DNA from: Pohlia nutans
Taxonomy: Eukaryota > Streptophyta > Bryopsida > Bryales > Mniaceae
Reading direction: 5' to 3'
Length of the DNA: 64,000 nt
NCBI GenBank assembly: GCA_022496805.1
Contig: CM040104.1
Location: forward strand, 8,655,650-8,719,649
The stretch's first letter is position 1; the number at the start of each line of letters is the position of its first letter. The translations under genes were made by a program, and so were the position numbers. Positions 34,160 to 45,305 of the stretch are shown piece by piece. Under the pieces are notes generated by a model, which made no database searches, had not been told where the DNA came from, and was given only the letters and a program-made list of their open reading frames with translations.

Positions 34160-34240
34160 GCTCTCCGCTCTCCATTTTCCGCTCTGCTCTCCGCTCTCCG
34201 CTCACGCTCTCCCATCCACCGCTCGCACGGTAGCCGCCCT
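34160..34240 (-). repeat. Right terminal inverted repeat of the 23-kb element
   Basis: Repeated GCTCTCCGCTCTCC blocks lead to CGCTCGCACGGTAGCCGCCC at the outer end. Read in reverse this matches the sequence at 1964-2030 especially well and the left end at 11249-11300 in the GAGCGG run. Confidence 0.8.
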
Positions 34241-36668
34241 CGTCTTCAGGCTTGGATGAAAGTCATCTCTCGCGACCACTCGCTAGAGGTGAAATGGCAT
34301 TATTCGGTTGACGCCATCGTCTTGGATACGAAAGGCCGTATTGGGGAGGTTATGCATGTTATGCACGAGATCAACAAGTACGTATATTCTAAAGCAATTC
34401 TAGTCCTTTTTTATTATCTCAGTTTTTCCTTCACAACAATTTGTAAAACGTTATCTTCTCTTGTTGCAGATCAACAGAGAACTCACTTGTCAAGACGAAC
34501 TTGGTACACGATCTGTATCAAGTTCGTAAGTACGAAATGATGACAGTCGAGCAGTTGAAGGGTATCATCAGTCTTGCAGACTACGAACGTGCAAAGACCT
34601 ATATTCCTCAATCGTGGTTTACTCTCCCGGCTGATACTTTAACCACTCTCATATTTCGTGTGAGTCAATCTATTCGCCTCAATCCTTTGAATTCTTCCTC
34701 TCTTATGATTTTCATATATTCGTTCATTTACTGACTTTCCTTTGCGGTGCAGCATGACATTGCAAAGGCTGGCGATACCGAGCTTCGAAGTTATTGTGAG
34801 CACACTCCCGACGAAGACATCACAGAGGATGGCATGAGGGACGCTATGTTGAAGGGCGTCAAAGACAAGACGGAGAAGTTGAAATCAAAGCTGTGCAAAA
34901 TGACTGCAGTTGCTAATCCTCTTTATGGAGACAGATTCTTGCACGAGGTACTTACTTGTCATTTATTTCATTGTCGCATTCCTTTGATCAATGTTCAAAC
35001 CTAATTAATGCGAATTCTGCAGGTCGAAAGACACTACCCTCGCAATTCTCTCAAACCAGACATGCAACTTGACAAGCTGCAAGCCATTGCAACTTCTAAC
35101 GCAAGCCCGGATAGCAAGGTTCAGTGGTTGATGTGGTGGAACAGTTCAGAACAAACCCGGGTTGCGAGAAAGTTCCCCACCAAAACCACCAAGGATATAT
35201 TGAGTAATTGGCTAGACAAGGCCTGTTGGTATGCGGCAGTGAGTATATATTTTCTTCCTCCAGCTGTTAATTTTCAAGATTCAATATCTTTTGTACTAAC
35301 TCTTCTCACTTTGATCACCGCAGTTCATGGAAGCTGCCATCAACACCTTCAGGACCATTGCAGACAAAGATGGGCTTGTAATTAATTACGAGGTAGCTAA
35401 CAAAATTGACGTTTACCTTGAGAATTGGAGAATGAAGCTATGGGACATTGGCTTCCCAGATGTCTTCAAGAGAAACGGCTTCAAAAAAGACGACAACTTC
35501 ACTAAACACGCTGATTCGACCTTCTTGGTCAATCGTGTCATATATCGGTTCGTTACTAAATCTCTCCCAATTTCCACGCTTTGATTCATTTGTTCTTACT
35601 TCATTGATTTCATGTGTTTGATTACCTCTTTTTGTGCAGGTACTTCATGTTTGAGCTGGTTCCAAAAAAAGCTATCACCAAGGATGTTGTACCCCCTTTC
35701 TTGGCCACATGGAGTGATCTGTTTAGTGACACTTGTATGTTTAGCCCTCATCAGATGAAGATTTGGACATCGAATCATCTTCGTAGCGCTGGGTGGTACT
35801 TGGAGTGTGGTCTCAACGCCGTACCGGACGTCGAACGGGCACTTTTTGACTACGCTGAGAATGCGAAGGAAATCATCCTCCTTGACAGTGCCGATGGCTC
35901 GATGGACGAGGTTACGAAAGCCAAAGCGATAGCAAAGATACATGCCCAAGATCTCAAGAAGAAGGAGCAGATGGCGGCCCTTGCTGAGAAACGACTTGCT
36001 AAAGAAGAAGCAAAACGGATTAAAGAAGCCGAGAGGAAACAAGCGAAGAATGAGAAGACCAGATTGAAACGGGCCGAAAAGAACAAAGTTGGCATCACGA
36101 ACGATTCCACGGTGGTTGACGAGGCTCTAAGCAATCGAGCACCAAAGGACGCTGACAAGACTCAGAAACTCCCTCTGATCTCTTCCACGCAAGAACGACT
36201 CACGCAAGGTTCTGTTGTTCATGAGGTTGCATCAGCCTCTCACTCAACGAACGACGAATTCTTTCTGATTTTGTCCTTTTCATCTCTCTTGCCGGAGGAC
36301 AAACCGCCACTTCCTGCCTTCAAAGACATCGTGGCATTTTTGGAGAAGGTACTGCTAGTCTCTCAACATTGCTATCTTGTCTTATCTATCTTAATTTCCC
36401 CTAGTCCTCTAACGCAGTTGCCTCCATGTCTTAAATTCTGATACAGCATAGTGGAAACCGGGATTGAGTGTTCAAAGGTCGCCGCAATGCAAAAGCTACC
36501 ATTGACTTCATATTGGTGGACTACCCGGAGGATCTGCGTGTCTCGAGTGTATCGGACCCTTCCGACGAGATCCAACGTTCGAACAAATTGGATCCTGCTA
36601 CCTTGGATGCCATTTGTGACTTCGCACATCACCACATTCATGACGGTGGGGCCATAGTCGTCATCCAC
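34241..36668 (+). pseudogene. ParB-methyltransferase gene copy 1, middle part (six exons plus half)
   Basis: Exons: 34241-34377, 34470-34659, 34753-34947, 35023-35238, 35324-35547, 35640-36348, then 36447 to the LTR insertion at 36669. Introns are 75-99 bp with good GT/AG sites and the frame runs through all of them. It starts at the second copy of the target duplication, completing the ParB motif as RLQAWMKV. A long helical region follows (WLMWWNSSEQTRVARKFP, GWYLECGLN), then a Lys/Glu-rich coiled coil (35900-36100). Last comes the start of the methyltransferase domain, with FILVDYPED at 36507-36533 in the position of the DPPY catalytic motif and HDGGAIVVIH at the break. One in-frame TGA at 36465-36467 probably replaced a Trp codon. 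Confidence 0.75.
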
Positions 36669-37083
36669 TGTTAACCGTAAATTAGGAGTTATCGGTAGGT
36701 CTACCGATCTGAGTCTTACCTGGGTAATTTTCCAAGTTACCCCAGTAGGTAGATCTAGGAAACACTTTTCTACCGATGTGACCTAACTGTCAGATCTGGT
36801 TGTACTATGGTATAAAAGCAATAGAGCCAACCTCATTGGCACGCCTCATTTTCCTAGATAACTGATTTCTTGCTAGATCGATTCTTTTCTGATTTTTATG
36901 CCTACCAAGCAGCTTTCTGTGTATCATTGTATGCTCTGATCAGTCTATCTCTCCTCGGTTTTGTGATAACCGACCTAGTTTTTAGTATTTGATTATCCAT
37001 TCTGTTAAATTCCTTTTCCTCAGTAGTTATCAAACCTCCTGGTACTGATTACCGAGTAGGTCCCTTACCAAGAGGAGCTACCA
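36669..37083 (+). repeat. 5' LTR
   Basis: 415 bp, TGTT...ACCA. A TATA box (GTATAAAAG) lies at 36810-36818. The sequence immediately inside starts TTTGGCGACC, with a TGG typical of a tRNA primer-binding site; the donor tRNA is not identified. Confidence 0.93.
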
Positions 37084-37254
37084 TTTGGCGACCATCTAGT
37101 GTTCGAATTCTAGAACTCCATTGCTTAAAAACACGGAGTTACCGATCCCGGTACTCTATTATCGACTAGCATCTGTGTGACACCACGCCTTTTTTCTGTC
37201 CTACCAATATCATCCAGTCCGGTTGTCCAAAACTCCAATAGACTAGACTTTCCC

Positions 37255-38600
37255 ATGGCCCGGCGCCACACTAGATCTGCAGGACCGCCGCCCGAGATCG
37301 ACCTCGAGGCTCTCACGATTTCCAACACTTGCATGCACTGGAGCTTCCAGGATTTGCTACCGTCATCGATGTTCCGAGCTCCCTCAACAGCACTCATCCG
37401 ACACAACAGCCTCCACCTTCACTCACACAAGATGAATTACCGACCCCGCGAGAACTCCAAACTGCAAGACATCCGCACTCATCCACTTGGCCGAGGCCAT
37501 CTTCCGACCCGGTACTCCACAACCCAGCAACTACCGGAGAGAACTTACAGTTCACCGACGCAGAACGCGAACGGTTTCGTGCCCAGGCATTTCTACAGTC
37601 CTCGGCCATCCAAGACCGACTTCAACAACTCCTGCCAGAAGACGCAACGGATCAAGAACTTCTCGCAACCCTCGAACCGACTCCTCCATTGGATCTTGAT
37701 TTAGCTGCGTCACGGTTTTACCTGCCCAATTTACGTTTACGCTAGTTTCGACAAGATCAAGGACGTACCCCATCAATGCATCACACGGTGCGCCTACAAC
37801 CGATTCCAGGACACCAATACCCGGTACAGCAGCAATTTTTTGGATATCCTCCTCCACAACACTACCACCAGGTTCGTCCTAGACCTCCTATTCGGTTTTG
37901 CACGTTCTGTAGCTATACCGATCACCCTTCTATTTCCTGTCCCTATAATTTTCCCCAACCACGCCGCATTATGGCCACCGGAGTACCGACCCCAACCTAC
38001 CGATCTGCCGGCGACCCAAGTGTTCAACCCGCGGGTCGACGTCCTACCTCGACCGCTCGAAAGCGGTACCGTATCCTGAGTATAAAACCAGTAAGTGCCC
38101 CGAGACACATTGCCGTAAGTTTGAATCTGCTATTAGATTAAATGGCGAAACGGAAAACATGGTCCATTTGGAATTATTCGGTAATTCTCTCACCGAGAAA
38201 GAGTCGAATTGGTTTGCATACCATAGACGGATACATCCTACTAATACATTGCAAGAGGTATTTATCGCATTCAAAAGGCGCTACCGAACCATCAAAACAG
38301 ACGACTAAACATATATCCAATTTCGTACAATCAATCAGCAACCGAAGGAATCTGTTGATGATTACGCCGAACGTCTCCAGCAACTAGCAGAAAATCTAAC
38401 AGTACCTCTGGATGATATGTTCATGTTGAGCAATTTTCGCTCCGGCTTATTAGAATATCTGCAGGTAGCCATTGTAGGACTCCAACGACACACATTTTCC
38501 GAAGCTATGGACTCGGCACGCACCACAGAAGAAGGTCTACCCAAATCACGACAACCGACTCTTACCTCGACTAGTATCGAAGACAACCCCTGACGTAACC
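37255..38600 (+). pseudogene. Gag region of the LTR element, frame-broken
   Basis: An ATG at 37255 (MARRHTRSAGPPPE) opens a frame that shifts by about 37330 to one with DAERERFRAQAFLQSSAIQD and later PNLRLR and a stop near 37743. A further segment around 38300-38600 carries retrotransposon gag-like sequence (DDYAERLQQLAENL). Several stops and shifts mean no intact capsid is made. It lies directly upstream of the zinc-knuckle/protease frame. Confidence 0.6.
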
Positions 38601-38623
38601 TGAAGTGTACCGGCTGCGGTCGT

Positions 38624-40159
38624 ATGGGCCATGAATGGGGGACATGTTACCGCAACCTGGCCAGTGACTACGGGAAGAAAACCGATACGGCTTCCGTCCA
38701 TCAGATCCAAACTCAGCCAGCACCAACTCCGGTAAGTACCGAAAACCGCCGTACTTCTCGTAGTATAACCCCGGTACAACGGTACCCATGCAATGTATGT
38801 GGATCACTTAAACATCCGGGACATCGTTGTCCACTTCTATTGGATGAGGATGTTAAAAAAGCCATCCAAAACAAACTACCTACCCACTCAGGATCCTCGG
38901 TAGTCATTACCGATGTCCATACAGTAGATGTCTCTCATATCGGCCCTCGCACTCGGAGTCAGACCCAACATCTAGACTCGGTAGTTCCGAACAGTCCCAC
39001 ACCAACTACCGAAGCACCTCGTCCAACCGAGGCGCTCGATTGGCGGGCCCAACAGCAGCTGCGCGAAGAAATGATAAAGACGGTCCGTGAACTACAAGAC
39101 CTCTCGCCATTGGAGCCACCATCACCCCGCGTCACTCCAACCGCTCCGACCAGCACCATCGATTTCTGCGAAACTATTCTTCAACAAATTGAATCACAAA
39201 CAATCCAGGTCAGTCTAAAAAACCTTATGACTATAGCACCTAGTATTACCAAACATATTCACCGCCGTCTCGGTCAGATAACCCCGTCAACCATCCCAGT
39301 TACCGAGCAACCAACAGTGGCAGTCCATTCGGTAGTAGTGATCGACCGTCACATGCCAATCATCTCAGCCAAAATTGGGAGTCATCAATTACATGATGTC
39401 CTGTTGGATGGAGGATCGGGAGTAAATGTCATCACCGAAACCGAGCGACGCAGACTTGGGCTACCGAACCCAACACCGGCACCTTTTAAATTAAGAATGG
39501 CAGATAGTTCCCTCGTCCAACCTCTGGACTTGCTCAGGGACATCACGATCTTCATTCACGGTATTCCCTATATCATTATTCTCACCGTTATTTCTTGCAA
39601 GGATGTCAATTCGGCTTATACATTGTTGCTCGGTAGACCATGGCTCAGGGACGCCCGAGTCATTCACGATTGGGCTAACGACAACATACAGATCATGGGT
39701 AATGGTACCATCTGAACAGTACGGATTAACCGGGAGTTAGGTTTTGAAACCATAGCTCCCGATGCTCTCGTTTGCTACAACTACGTGGAAGGCCTTACCG
39801 ACGAAGAAAAACTTATTCTACTCGAAGTAGAAGAGTTTCTCCTCCCAATTGGAACATTGGCTATTGACGACTTGTGCCAGGGAAACACTACCGAGCTTCC
39901 CTTACCAACCATAACCCATACGGAAGGCAACATGCCTGTTGATGAAATACCGATTCAGGATACCGAGTCGTACCTAGATACCAAACCAATATTGTTTTCG
40001 ACCCGACCTACCGTCCTAATACGACCACCGACCTCGGTAACCAAACACAGCAGCACAGCCACCACCGACACTGTCGCTACGACATACCGAACCGACCACC
40101 TCAGTATCACCGAGGCAAAAACCGTACCGAGCGCCAGGTTCGGCAATACACAACCCTAA
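38624..40159 (+). pseudogene. Nucleocapsid zinc knuckles and aspartic protease
   Basis: Zinc knuckles of the C-x2-C-x4-H-x4-C type appear as CTGCGRMGHEWGTC (near 38606-38650) and CNVCGSLKHPGHRC (near 38791-38832). The retropepsin follows: VLLDGGSGVNVI, with the D-G-G variant seen in plant Ty3 elements, and LLLGRPWL near 39630. A TGA at 39713 interrupts the frame, which continues as INRELGF ... VEGLTDEEKLILLEVEEF to 40159. That tail precedes reverse transcriptase in complete plant Ty3 elements; here the reverse transcriptase is missing. Confidence 0.8.
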
Positions 40160-40517
40160 CGCGCCGCCACTCTCCCAACCTAGTTCGCACCCGCCCACTC
40201 CATTTCTCTTTATTCCACCACCCTATTCATTCATTTCCTTGTCCACCTCTTCTTCTATTTATCCTTCCCTCAACATGCTTTCTTCCGCCACGGTTCTCTC
40301 CCCCTCCCGGTTAGCTCTCCGCCTCCGCCCTCCATCTCCGTCTCCCTCTCTACTTCCCCGGCCGCCACGACCCGTAGCTACAGTTCACCGCCACCGACAC
40401 AATCGACCGAGGCGAATAGCGCGGATTAGAGTTCTTCCTCTTTCTTGCTTGATAGCCGCTTGTTCTTCCACCTCCCGAGAGAAAAGGCGAAGAACTCTCC
40501 CTGTGCATTTTTTCAGG

Positions 40518-42431
40518 ATGACAGGACAGAAGAAAACCGCGGTCGACTGTCGCCGTGGAAGCTCCTCCTGCAACAACCAGGTAGGACCAGACTGGAAAGA
40601 GTTCACGTGCCTACCGCTCAAACACATGGTTGCCTGGCAAGCATTCGCCGCCACCCATCCGGACGAACGCGCGTGGATTCACCGAGTCGGCCTCGAGGGC
40701 TTCGTCAACCTACCGTGGGGACAAGAAATCCGCAAGGATGTTGTGGAGAATTTTATCAACACCGCGCACAGCACCAAACAGCAGTCGATCATCGGAGAAG
40801 CGATCGGGAAGATCTACATTATCACCTCGGAAGACATCACCATCATCCTCCGACTACCGACTGGCACGACTACCGAAGTCAACTACAGCCCGGATCCGGA
40901 GAAGTTCAAATACTGGAGCATCGGTCCCAACGGCCATGAAGCCCTTCACCGACCCAATACCGATGGCTACAGTGTTTCGTTGGGGCCGGCGGAGTTACGA
41001 CCTCGGAAGTATGGTTTACTGCAAGCAATCTACTTTAAGAGGAAGCAGTCCTATACGTCCACGCAGTGCCTCCGTGAGATACACACGGTCGATGAACTCT
41101 CCCTTACAGATACCGGAGCCTCTTGGAACTGGACTCTCTTCATGCTCGGACAGCTTCAGAAGGACCTCGCCGTCATCATGGGAGGCCATTCTCCACTGTG
41201 TCTCTGAGCAGAAATCTGGGATATGCTTCTCCGAGGACAAGAACTAGCCGCCACCACAACCAAACCAGCAGCACCGGTACCCGTTCCGAAAACGACCACA
41301 ACAGCAGCACCGGTACCCGTCCTGAAAACGACCACAACAGCAGCACCGGTACCCGTCCTGAAAACGACCACAACAACAGCACCGGTACCAGTAGCAAGCA
41401 CTGCCACCCGTACTCCGCCTTCCCCAGCACCAGGACGCATGCATCGGTACAAACTACCGAAGAAGCGGACATCACTGCCCCTCTTCTCTACGTTTCCCGA
41501 CTTAGGGATCTCGTCTCGACTTCGCAGTCGCATCACACCGGCACCCACAACTTCCAAACGCAAGAACCGACTCGACCTTACTGACGCCCTAAACGAATTT
41601 GGCAGGAATCCTCGACCCCGAACCGAGCGTGGCGGCTGTTCCTCCTCTACGCACCGATCCTCTCAACGCACTCCGTCTCCACCACCGATTCCGTCACCAA
41701 ATCGCTCATCCTCGACACCACCACAGATCATTGGCGCGAATCCACCACCACAGCCACTGAACCCGCCACTCCAGACTTCAGGTATACTCACTACCGAGGC
41801 CACTCAAACTACCAGTTTCCAAGCTCCTGTGCAAATGGCACCACCCCTGACCTTGGTTCCCCTCGCAATGGAGCACACCGACTCTCCGAATGTTCGGCTC
41901 CATGGACCTCGGAACTTGTTTCAGAATGTCTGCTTCCTTCAACGCACAACAGACACGCTGTCTGAGGTACTTACAGAGGTCTAGACACAAGTTCAACAAC
42001 TCACCATCTCCGACCCGGCAGCACATTAGCGCCAACTTGAGAACGCCCAAAAGCGTATTACTGAGCTGGAGGGTCAACTCGACACCTCCCAAACCGAAGC
42101 ACAACAGCATGCTACCGACCTCGCTGGAATTTGAGAGGACCGTGAACGTGCACGTATCGAAGTCGCCGACCTAACCTAGCGGTTACAAGCCCAGGTAATT
42201 TTCTTGAACACTGCCCAAACGGAACGGGAGCAGCTCAGAGCCGATACAGCGGAACACAGGATCACCATCCACACTCTCAGGCAGGCTTTCCAGACCGAGA
42301 CAGACCTCCGCGCATCCATAACTACCGAACTGCAACACCTAATTACCGAATACGACTCGTTGCACAACCAAGCACAAGAGACCGAGACGGCACTTGACAA
42401 CACCTACCGGATGCTCAACCAATACCGATGA
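40518..42431 (+). pseudogene. Second ORF of the LTR element: plant-mobile-like domain plus coiled coil
   Basis: One frame runs from ATG 40518 to TGA 42429 with stops at 41205, 41982, 42027, 42132 and 42177 but no frameshift. The first 230 codons encode a globular domain (FVNLPWGQEIRKDVVENF, ITSEDITIILRLPTG) resembling domains carried downstream of gag/pol in plant retroelements. A Thr/Pro-Val repeat follows (TTTAAPVPV, 41250-41400), then a Pro/Ser region and a coiled coil (ENAQKRITELEGQL). The order globular, disordered, coiled coil matches the ORF of the giant LTR at 14893, although the sequences do not align by eye. Function unknown. Confidence 0.6.
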
Positions 42432-42804
42432 GCACATCCAGATTTCGTTCCACAACCCCCATCACCGGACTCTACCGACACCAAAATTGTGAACCCCGCC
42501 ATGACGGAAAACGACCCCATCCGAGCTCCTCCACTACCGACGGAGCGCTTTGACTCCCTCTTTAGGGATTCATTTGATGGCCATGAATTACTCAGCCCCC
42601 CCACGCAAGGTAATATCAGTGCACCAGGCACCAGGACACCCAGCCATCCTCGGCACAACTCGCCGAATATCGAGGGGCCTACCGGATCTGAGGACGAAAG
42701 ATTCCGGGTTTCTCGCACCATCCCTAGGCAAACCGGTCCCACTGCGTAGAAATCCCTCCGGTATATCACTGTTTAAAACAAGTTCCAGGTGTGAACTTGG
42801 TTTA

Positions 42805-42816
42805 GTGGGGGGATAG
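42805..42816 (+). promoter_or_regulatory. Polypurine tract
   Basis: The G-rich run GTGGGGGGATAG directly precedes the 3' LTR, as expected for plus-strand priming in LTR retroelements. Confidence 0.85.
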
Positions 42817-43231
42817 TGTTGACCGTAAATTAGGAGTTATCGGTAGGTCTACCGATCTGAGTCTTACCTGGGTAATTTTCCAAGTTACCCCAGTAGGTAG
42901 ATCTAGGAAACACTTTTCTACCGATGTGACCTAACTGTCAGATCTGGTTGTGCTAGGGTATAAAAGCAATAGAGCCAACCTCATTGGCACGCCTCATTTT
43001 CCTAGATAACTGATTTCTTGCTAGATCGATTCTTTTCTGATTTTTATGCCTACCGAGCAGCTTTCTGTGTATCATTGTATGCTCTGATCAGTCTATCTCT
43101 CCTCGGTTTTGTGATAACCGACCTAGTTTTTAGTATTTGATTATCCATTCTGTTAAATTCCTTTTCCTCGGTAGTTATCAAACCTCCCGGTACTGATTAC
43201 CGAGTAGGTCCCTTACCAAGAGGAGCTACCA
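42817..43231 (+). repeat. 3' LTR
   Basis: 415 bp, nearly identical to the 5' LTR, followed by the TCCAC duplication. Confidence 0.93.
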
Positions 43232-44430
43232 TCCACCCTTACGACGTGGTGGTGAAGTCTTCCGTACTCGGATACGCGGAGAGTTATGGGTTCATGGAGT
43301 GGAAAAACTGGGTTTGCATGAATCGCTTGCACTTGTGTCATCCGAGTAAGCAGGAGTTGACGGTATGTTTGTCTATGACCTTTACCTCAACTTGTCCATG
43401 TGTCATCACTCTCAATATAATTGCCTTGGCTTCTGTGTTTCTAGTTTTCATTGTCTTGTGATGTTACAGACGCAGAGATTCGTTGTCTACCTTTTAGTGA
43501 GGAGGGAGGGTTCTACCTTCCAATTCAATCCGGTGTCGTCCATGAACGAGTTCGGAGTGGACCCTGGTTCGGACGAGTGGCTGCAGAACTACACCACCAA
43601 GATTGACCAAGCTATGAACGGCTCTAAGCCCTGGCGTGGACCCAGAGAGAAGAGCAAAGGCTTTTGGCAAGTTCTCATCGAGGCTTGTTCCAAGCTAGGA
43701 GACATTGTTTTAGACTGCCACGCCATGACTGGTGAATCCCTACCACCCTATATAGCTTTGAATCTTTTACATTAAATAGACGTGATTTTGTCTATCTATT
43801 TATAGTACGTTTTTCATAAACATTGTATGTGTATTCCAAGCGCTTCCATTCATGCTTGCAGGAATGTCAATCGCCACCTTGTGACTTTAGAGGAGGACAA
43901 AGCCATCTTTGATGCACTCATCGCTCCTCTGGCGCGTGCGAAGGCTACCCCTCCATCGCCACAGCCTTTCGGATCGAAGCGTTCTCAGGATCCAGACAAC
44001 ATGGAGACAGCAGGTCAAGAGAAGACGTCAGAGTAAGTAAGTTTGATTTTAATTCAAATTCCCTAGCTCCATGACTCTAAACTGATTTCGTGCAGCTGAA
44101 TGTACTAATGTTATCCATATGTGTTATAGCTACTCAATTGGACTGAGCCCTCCTCGACACAAGCCTTTTTTTGCTGCCCGGAGTTTCTTTCCAAGCCCCC
44201 CTAAACCGTTTGAGCTCCCGGTGTACGTGGAGCCACTAGCTAGGGCATTCGCAGAGCATAGTCTAGATGACGTGGACATGACTGAGGGAGTAGCTAATAC
44301 CGGCGTTTCACAGTTCATGGACGTAGAGGCTGCGGAGTCTTCTTGCACCCATAGTTCTAGCTCTTTTTCTAGCTCTTTTTCTAGAACATCATCTTCTACA
44401 CATGAGGACTCCTCTGATGATTCCTTGTAG
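43232..44430 (+). pseudogene. ParB-methyltransferase gene copy 1, 3' part (methyltransferase motif I and tail)
   Basis: The split exon continues after the TCCAC duplication to 43362. Exon 43470-43731 ends in GDIVLDCHAMTG, exon 43862-44032 carries NRHLVTLEEDKAIFDAL, and exon 44130-44430 is an acidic Ser-rich tail ending in TAG. Motif IV (upstream) before motif I (here) is the order of beta-class amino-methyltransferases, in which a C-terminal VLDPF-x-GSG is followed by G-R-x-x-x-G-x-E. The expected FxGxG is altered (HAMTG), and joining 43731 to 43862 at the canonical sites puts the next exon out of frame, so one base has been lost or gained or a splice site has moved. Probably nonfunctional in this copy. 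Confidence 0.7.
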
Positions 44431-44778
44431 TGTACTGTATTTTGCATTTCTATGTTATTTTCTGATTGGTAGTGAGACTAAAAGGGCCACTACACTTGTG
44501 TTCTCATGCCAGCATTCTTTTTTCACGTCACTGTCTTTTGAGGTCGTTGATGCATTCACGAACTGATATATACTTTCTACAATGTTCACCTACATCAGGA
44601 TTAAGCTCACCCCTAAACCGTAAACGCTGATCTAAAATTCAAACTAATTTTGCATGGAGACAACATTAAGACTTCTAAATCACTAAATCATCATTCCTAA
44701 TGGTCCCATGGTCATACACCCTCGCCCCACGGTCATAGGTACTTTTCTCAACTGCTAGAAAAAAATCCCAAAAAAACC
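44431..44778. other. Downstream region, no gene seen
   Basis: Presumed 3' UTR and subterminal DNA between the gene tail and the inverted terminal-repeat run. No coding sequence found. Confidence 0.4.
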
Positions 44779-44811
44779 TACGCTCTCCGCTCTCCGCTCT
44801 CCGCTCTTGGG
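44779..44811 (-). repeat. MULE-like terminal repeat, inverted (possible right end of outer element)
   Basis: CGCTCTCCGCTCTCC repeated and ending CGCTCTTGGGCTC is the reverse of the GAGAGCGG runs at 1961-2031 and 11270-11300. The outer GCTACCGTGCG core is not seen here, so the end may be truncated. Confidence 0.55.
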
Positions 44812-45305
44812 CTCACATACTAGCACCCCCGATTTGTATTGATGTGTGTTTCTTTTTGTATGCCTTATTCTAGGTAGAGTTTAAAAACTCTTGTGGGAAG
44901 CAATAAGGTACTTGAGCAGAGAAGCACAGAATAAGAGTGGAAAGGAGGCGAACAACATTGGGGATTTGCAGCATTAGGAAGTGCTGAATCATGTAAAAAC
45001 ATAAGGAAGTGTATTGTTCTGCTCTGGTGTGATGGAACTGCAGGTTTCCCTTCAATTATTATAGCATTAGGAAGTCCAATCTGCCATTATTTTCCATAGT
45101 GAACGTTGTGTGATCTATGTAGTATATGGACACATAGTTGTCATACTTGAAACCGTCAATGCAACATTAAAATTAGAAAGAACATCAATGCAAAAATAAA
45201 ATTAGAGTTCAGTCTGCCATGTACACTAAATCAGGTCGACTTCAGTTCACCTCGATGTTAATTCATCTTGAAGCCAATTGATAATCGCACCTCAATAGAA
45301 AAAAC

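Larger units (their letters stand above)
11249..34240 (+). mobile_element. 23-kb MULE-like transposon inserted in a ParB-methyltransferase gene
   Basis: The ends are imperfect inverted repeats: the left reads GCTCGTGCGCGAGCC then GAGCGGAGAGCGGAGAGC, and the right, reversed, reads GGCTACCGTGCGAGCGG then GAGCGGAGAGCGGAGAGC. An 11-bp duplication flanks it and the host reading frame resumes exactly across it. Inside are a SWIM-type transposase gene (19599-27318), an accessory gene (30216-32970, minus), a ParB-methyltransferase fragment (13605-14629, minus), a Cys-rich ORF, and nested insertions (14700-19228, 21939-25915, 30904-32830). Subtracting these three, the element would be about 12.5 kb. 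All genes seen are damaged, so it is probably no longer autonomous. Confidence 0.85.
36669..43231 (+). mobile_element. Non-autonomous Ty3-type LTR retrotransposon, TSD TCCAC
   Basis: The 415-bp LTRs (36669-37083 and 42817-43231) begin TGTT and end ACCA and are nearly identical. The flanks are TCCAC at 36664-36668 and 43232-43236. The methyltransferase frame resumes exactly if the element and one TCCAC are removed. The internal region encodes gag with two zinc knuckles and an aspartic protease, then a long unrelated ORF. No reverse transcriptase, RNase H or integrase motif is present, so it must have moved with proteins from a relative. The close similarity of its LTRs suggests a fairly recent insertion. 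Confidence 0.93.

Noticed and set aside
44811..45055. Missing 5' half of the copy 0 methyltransferase gene right of the outer end
   Set aside because: The minus-strand frame here (GVLVCEP) does not convincingly precede motif I and no matching 9-11 bp duplication with the left flank was found.
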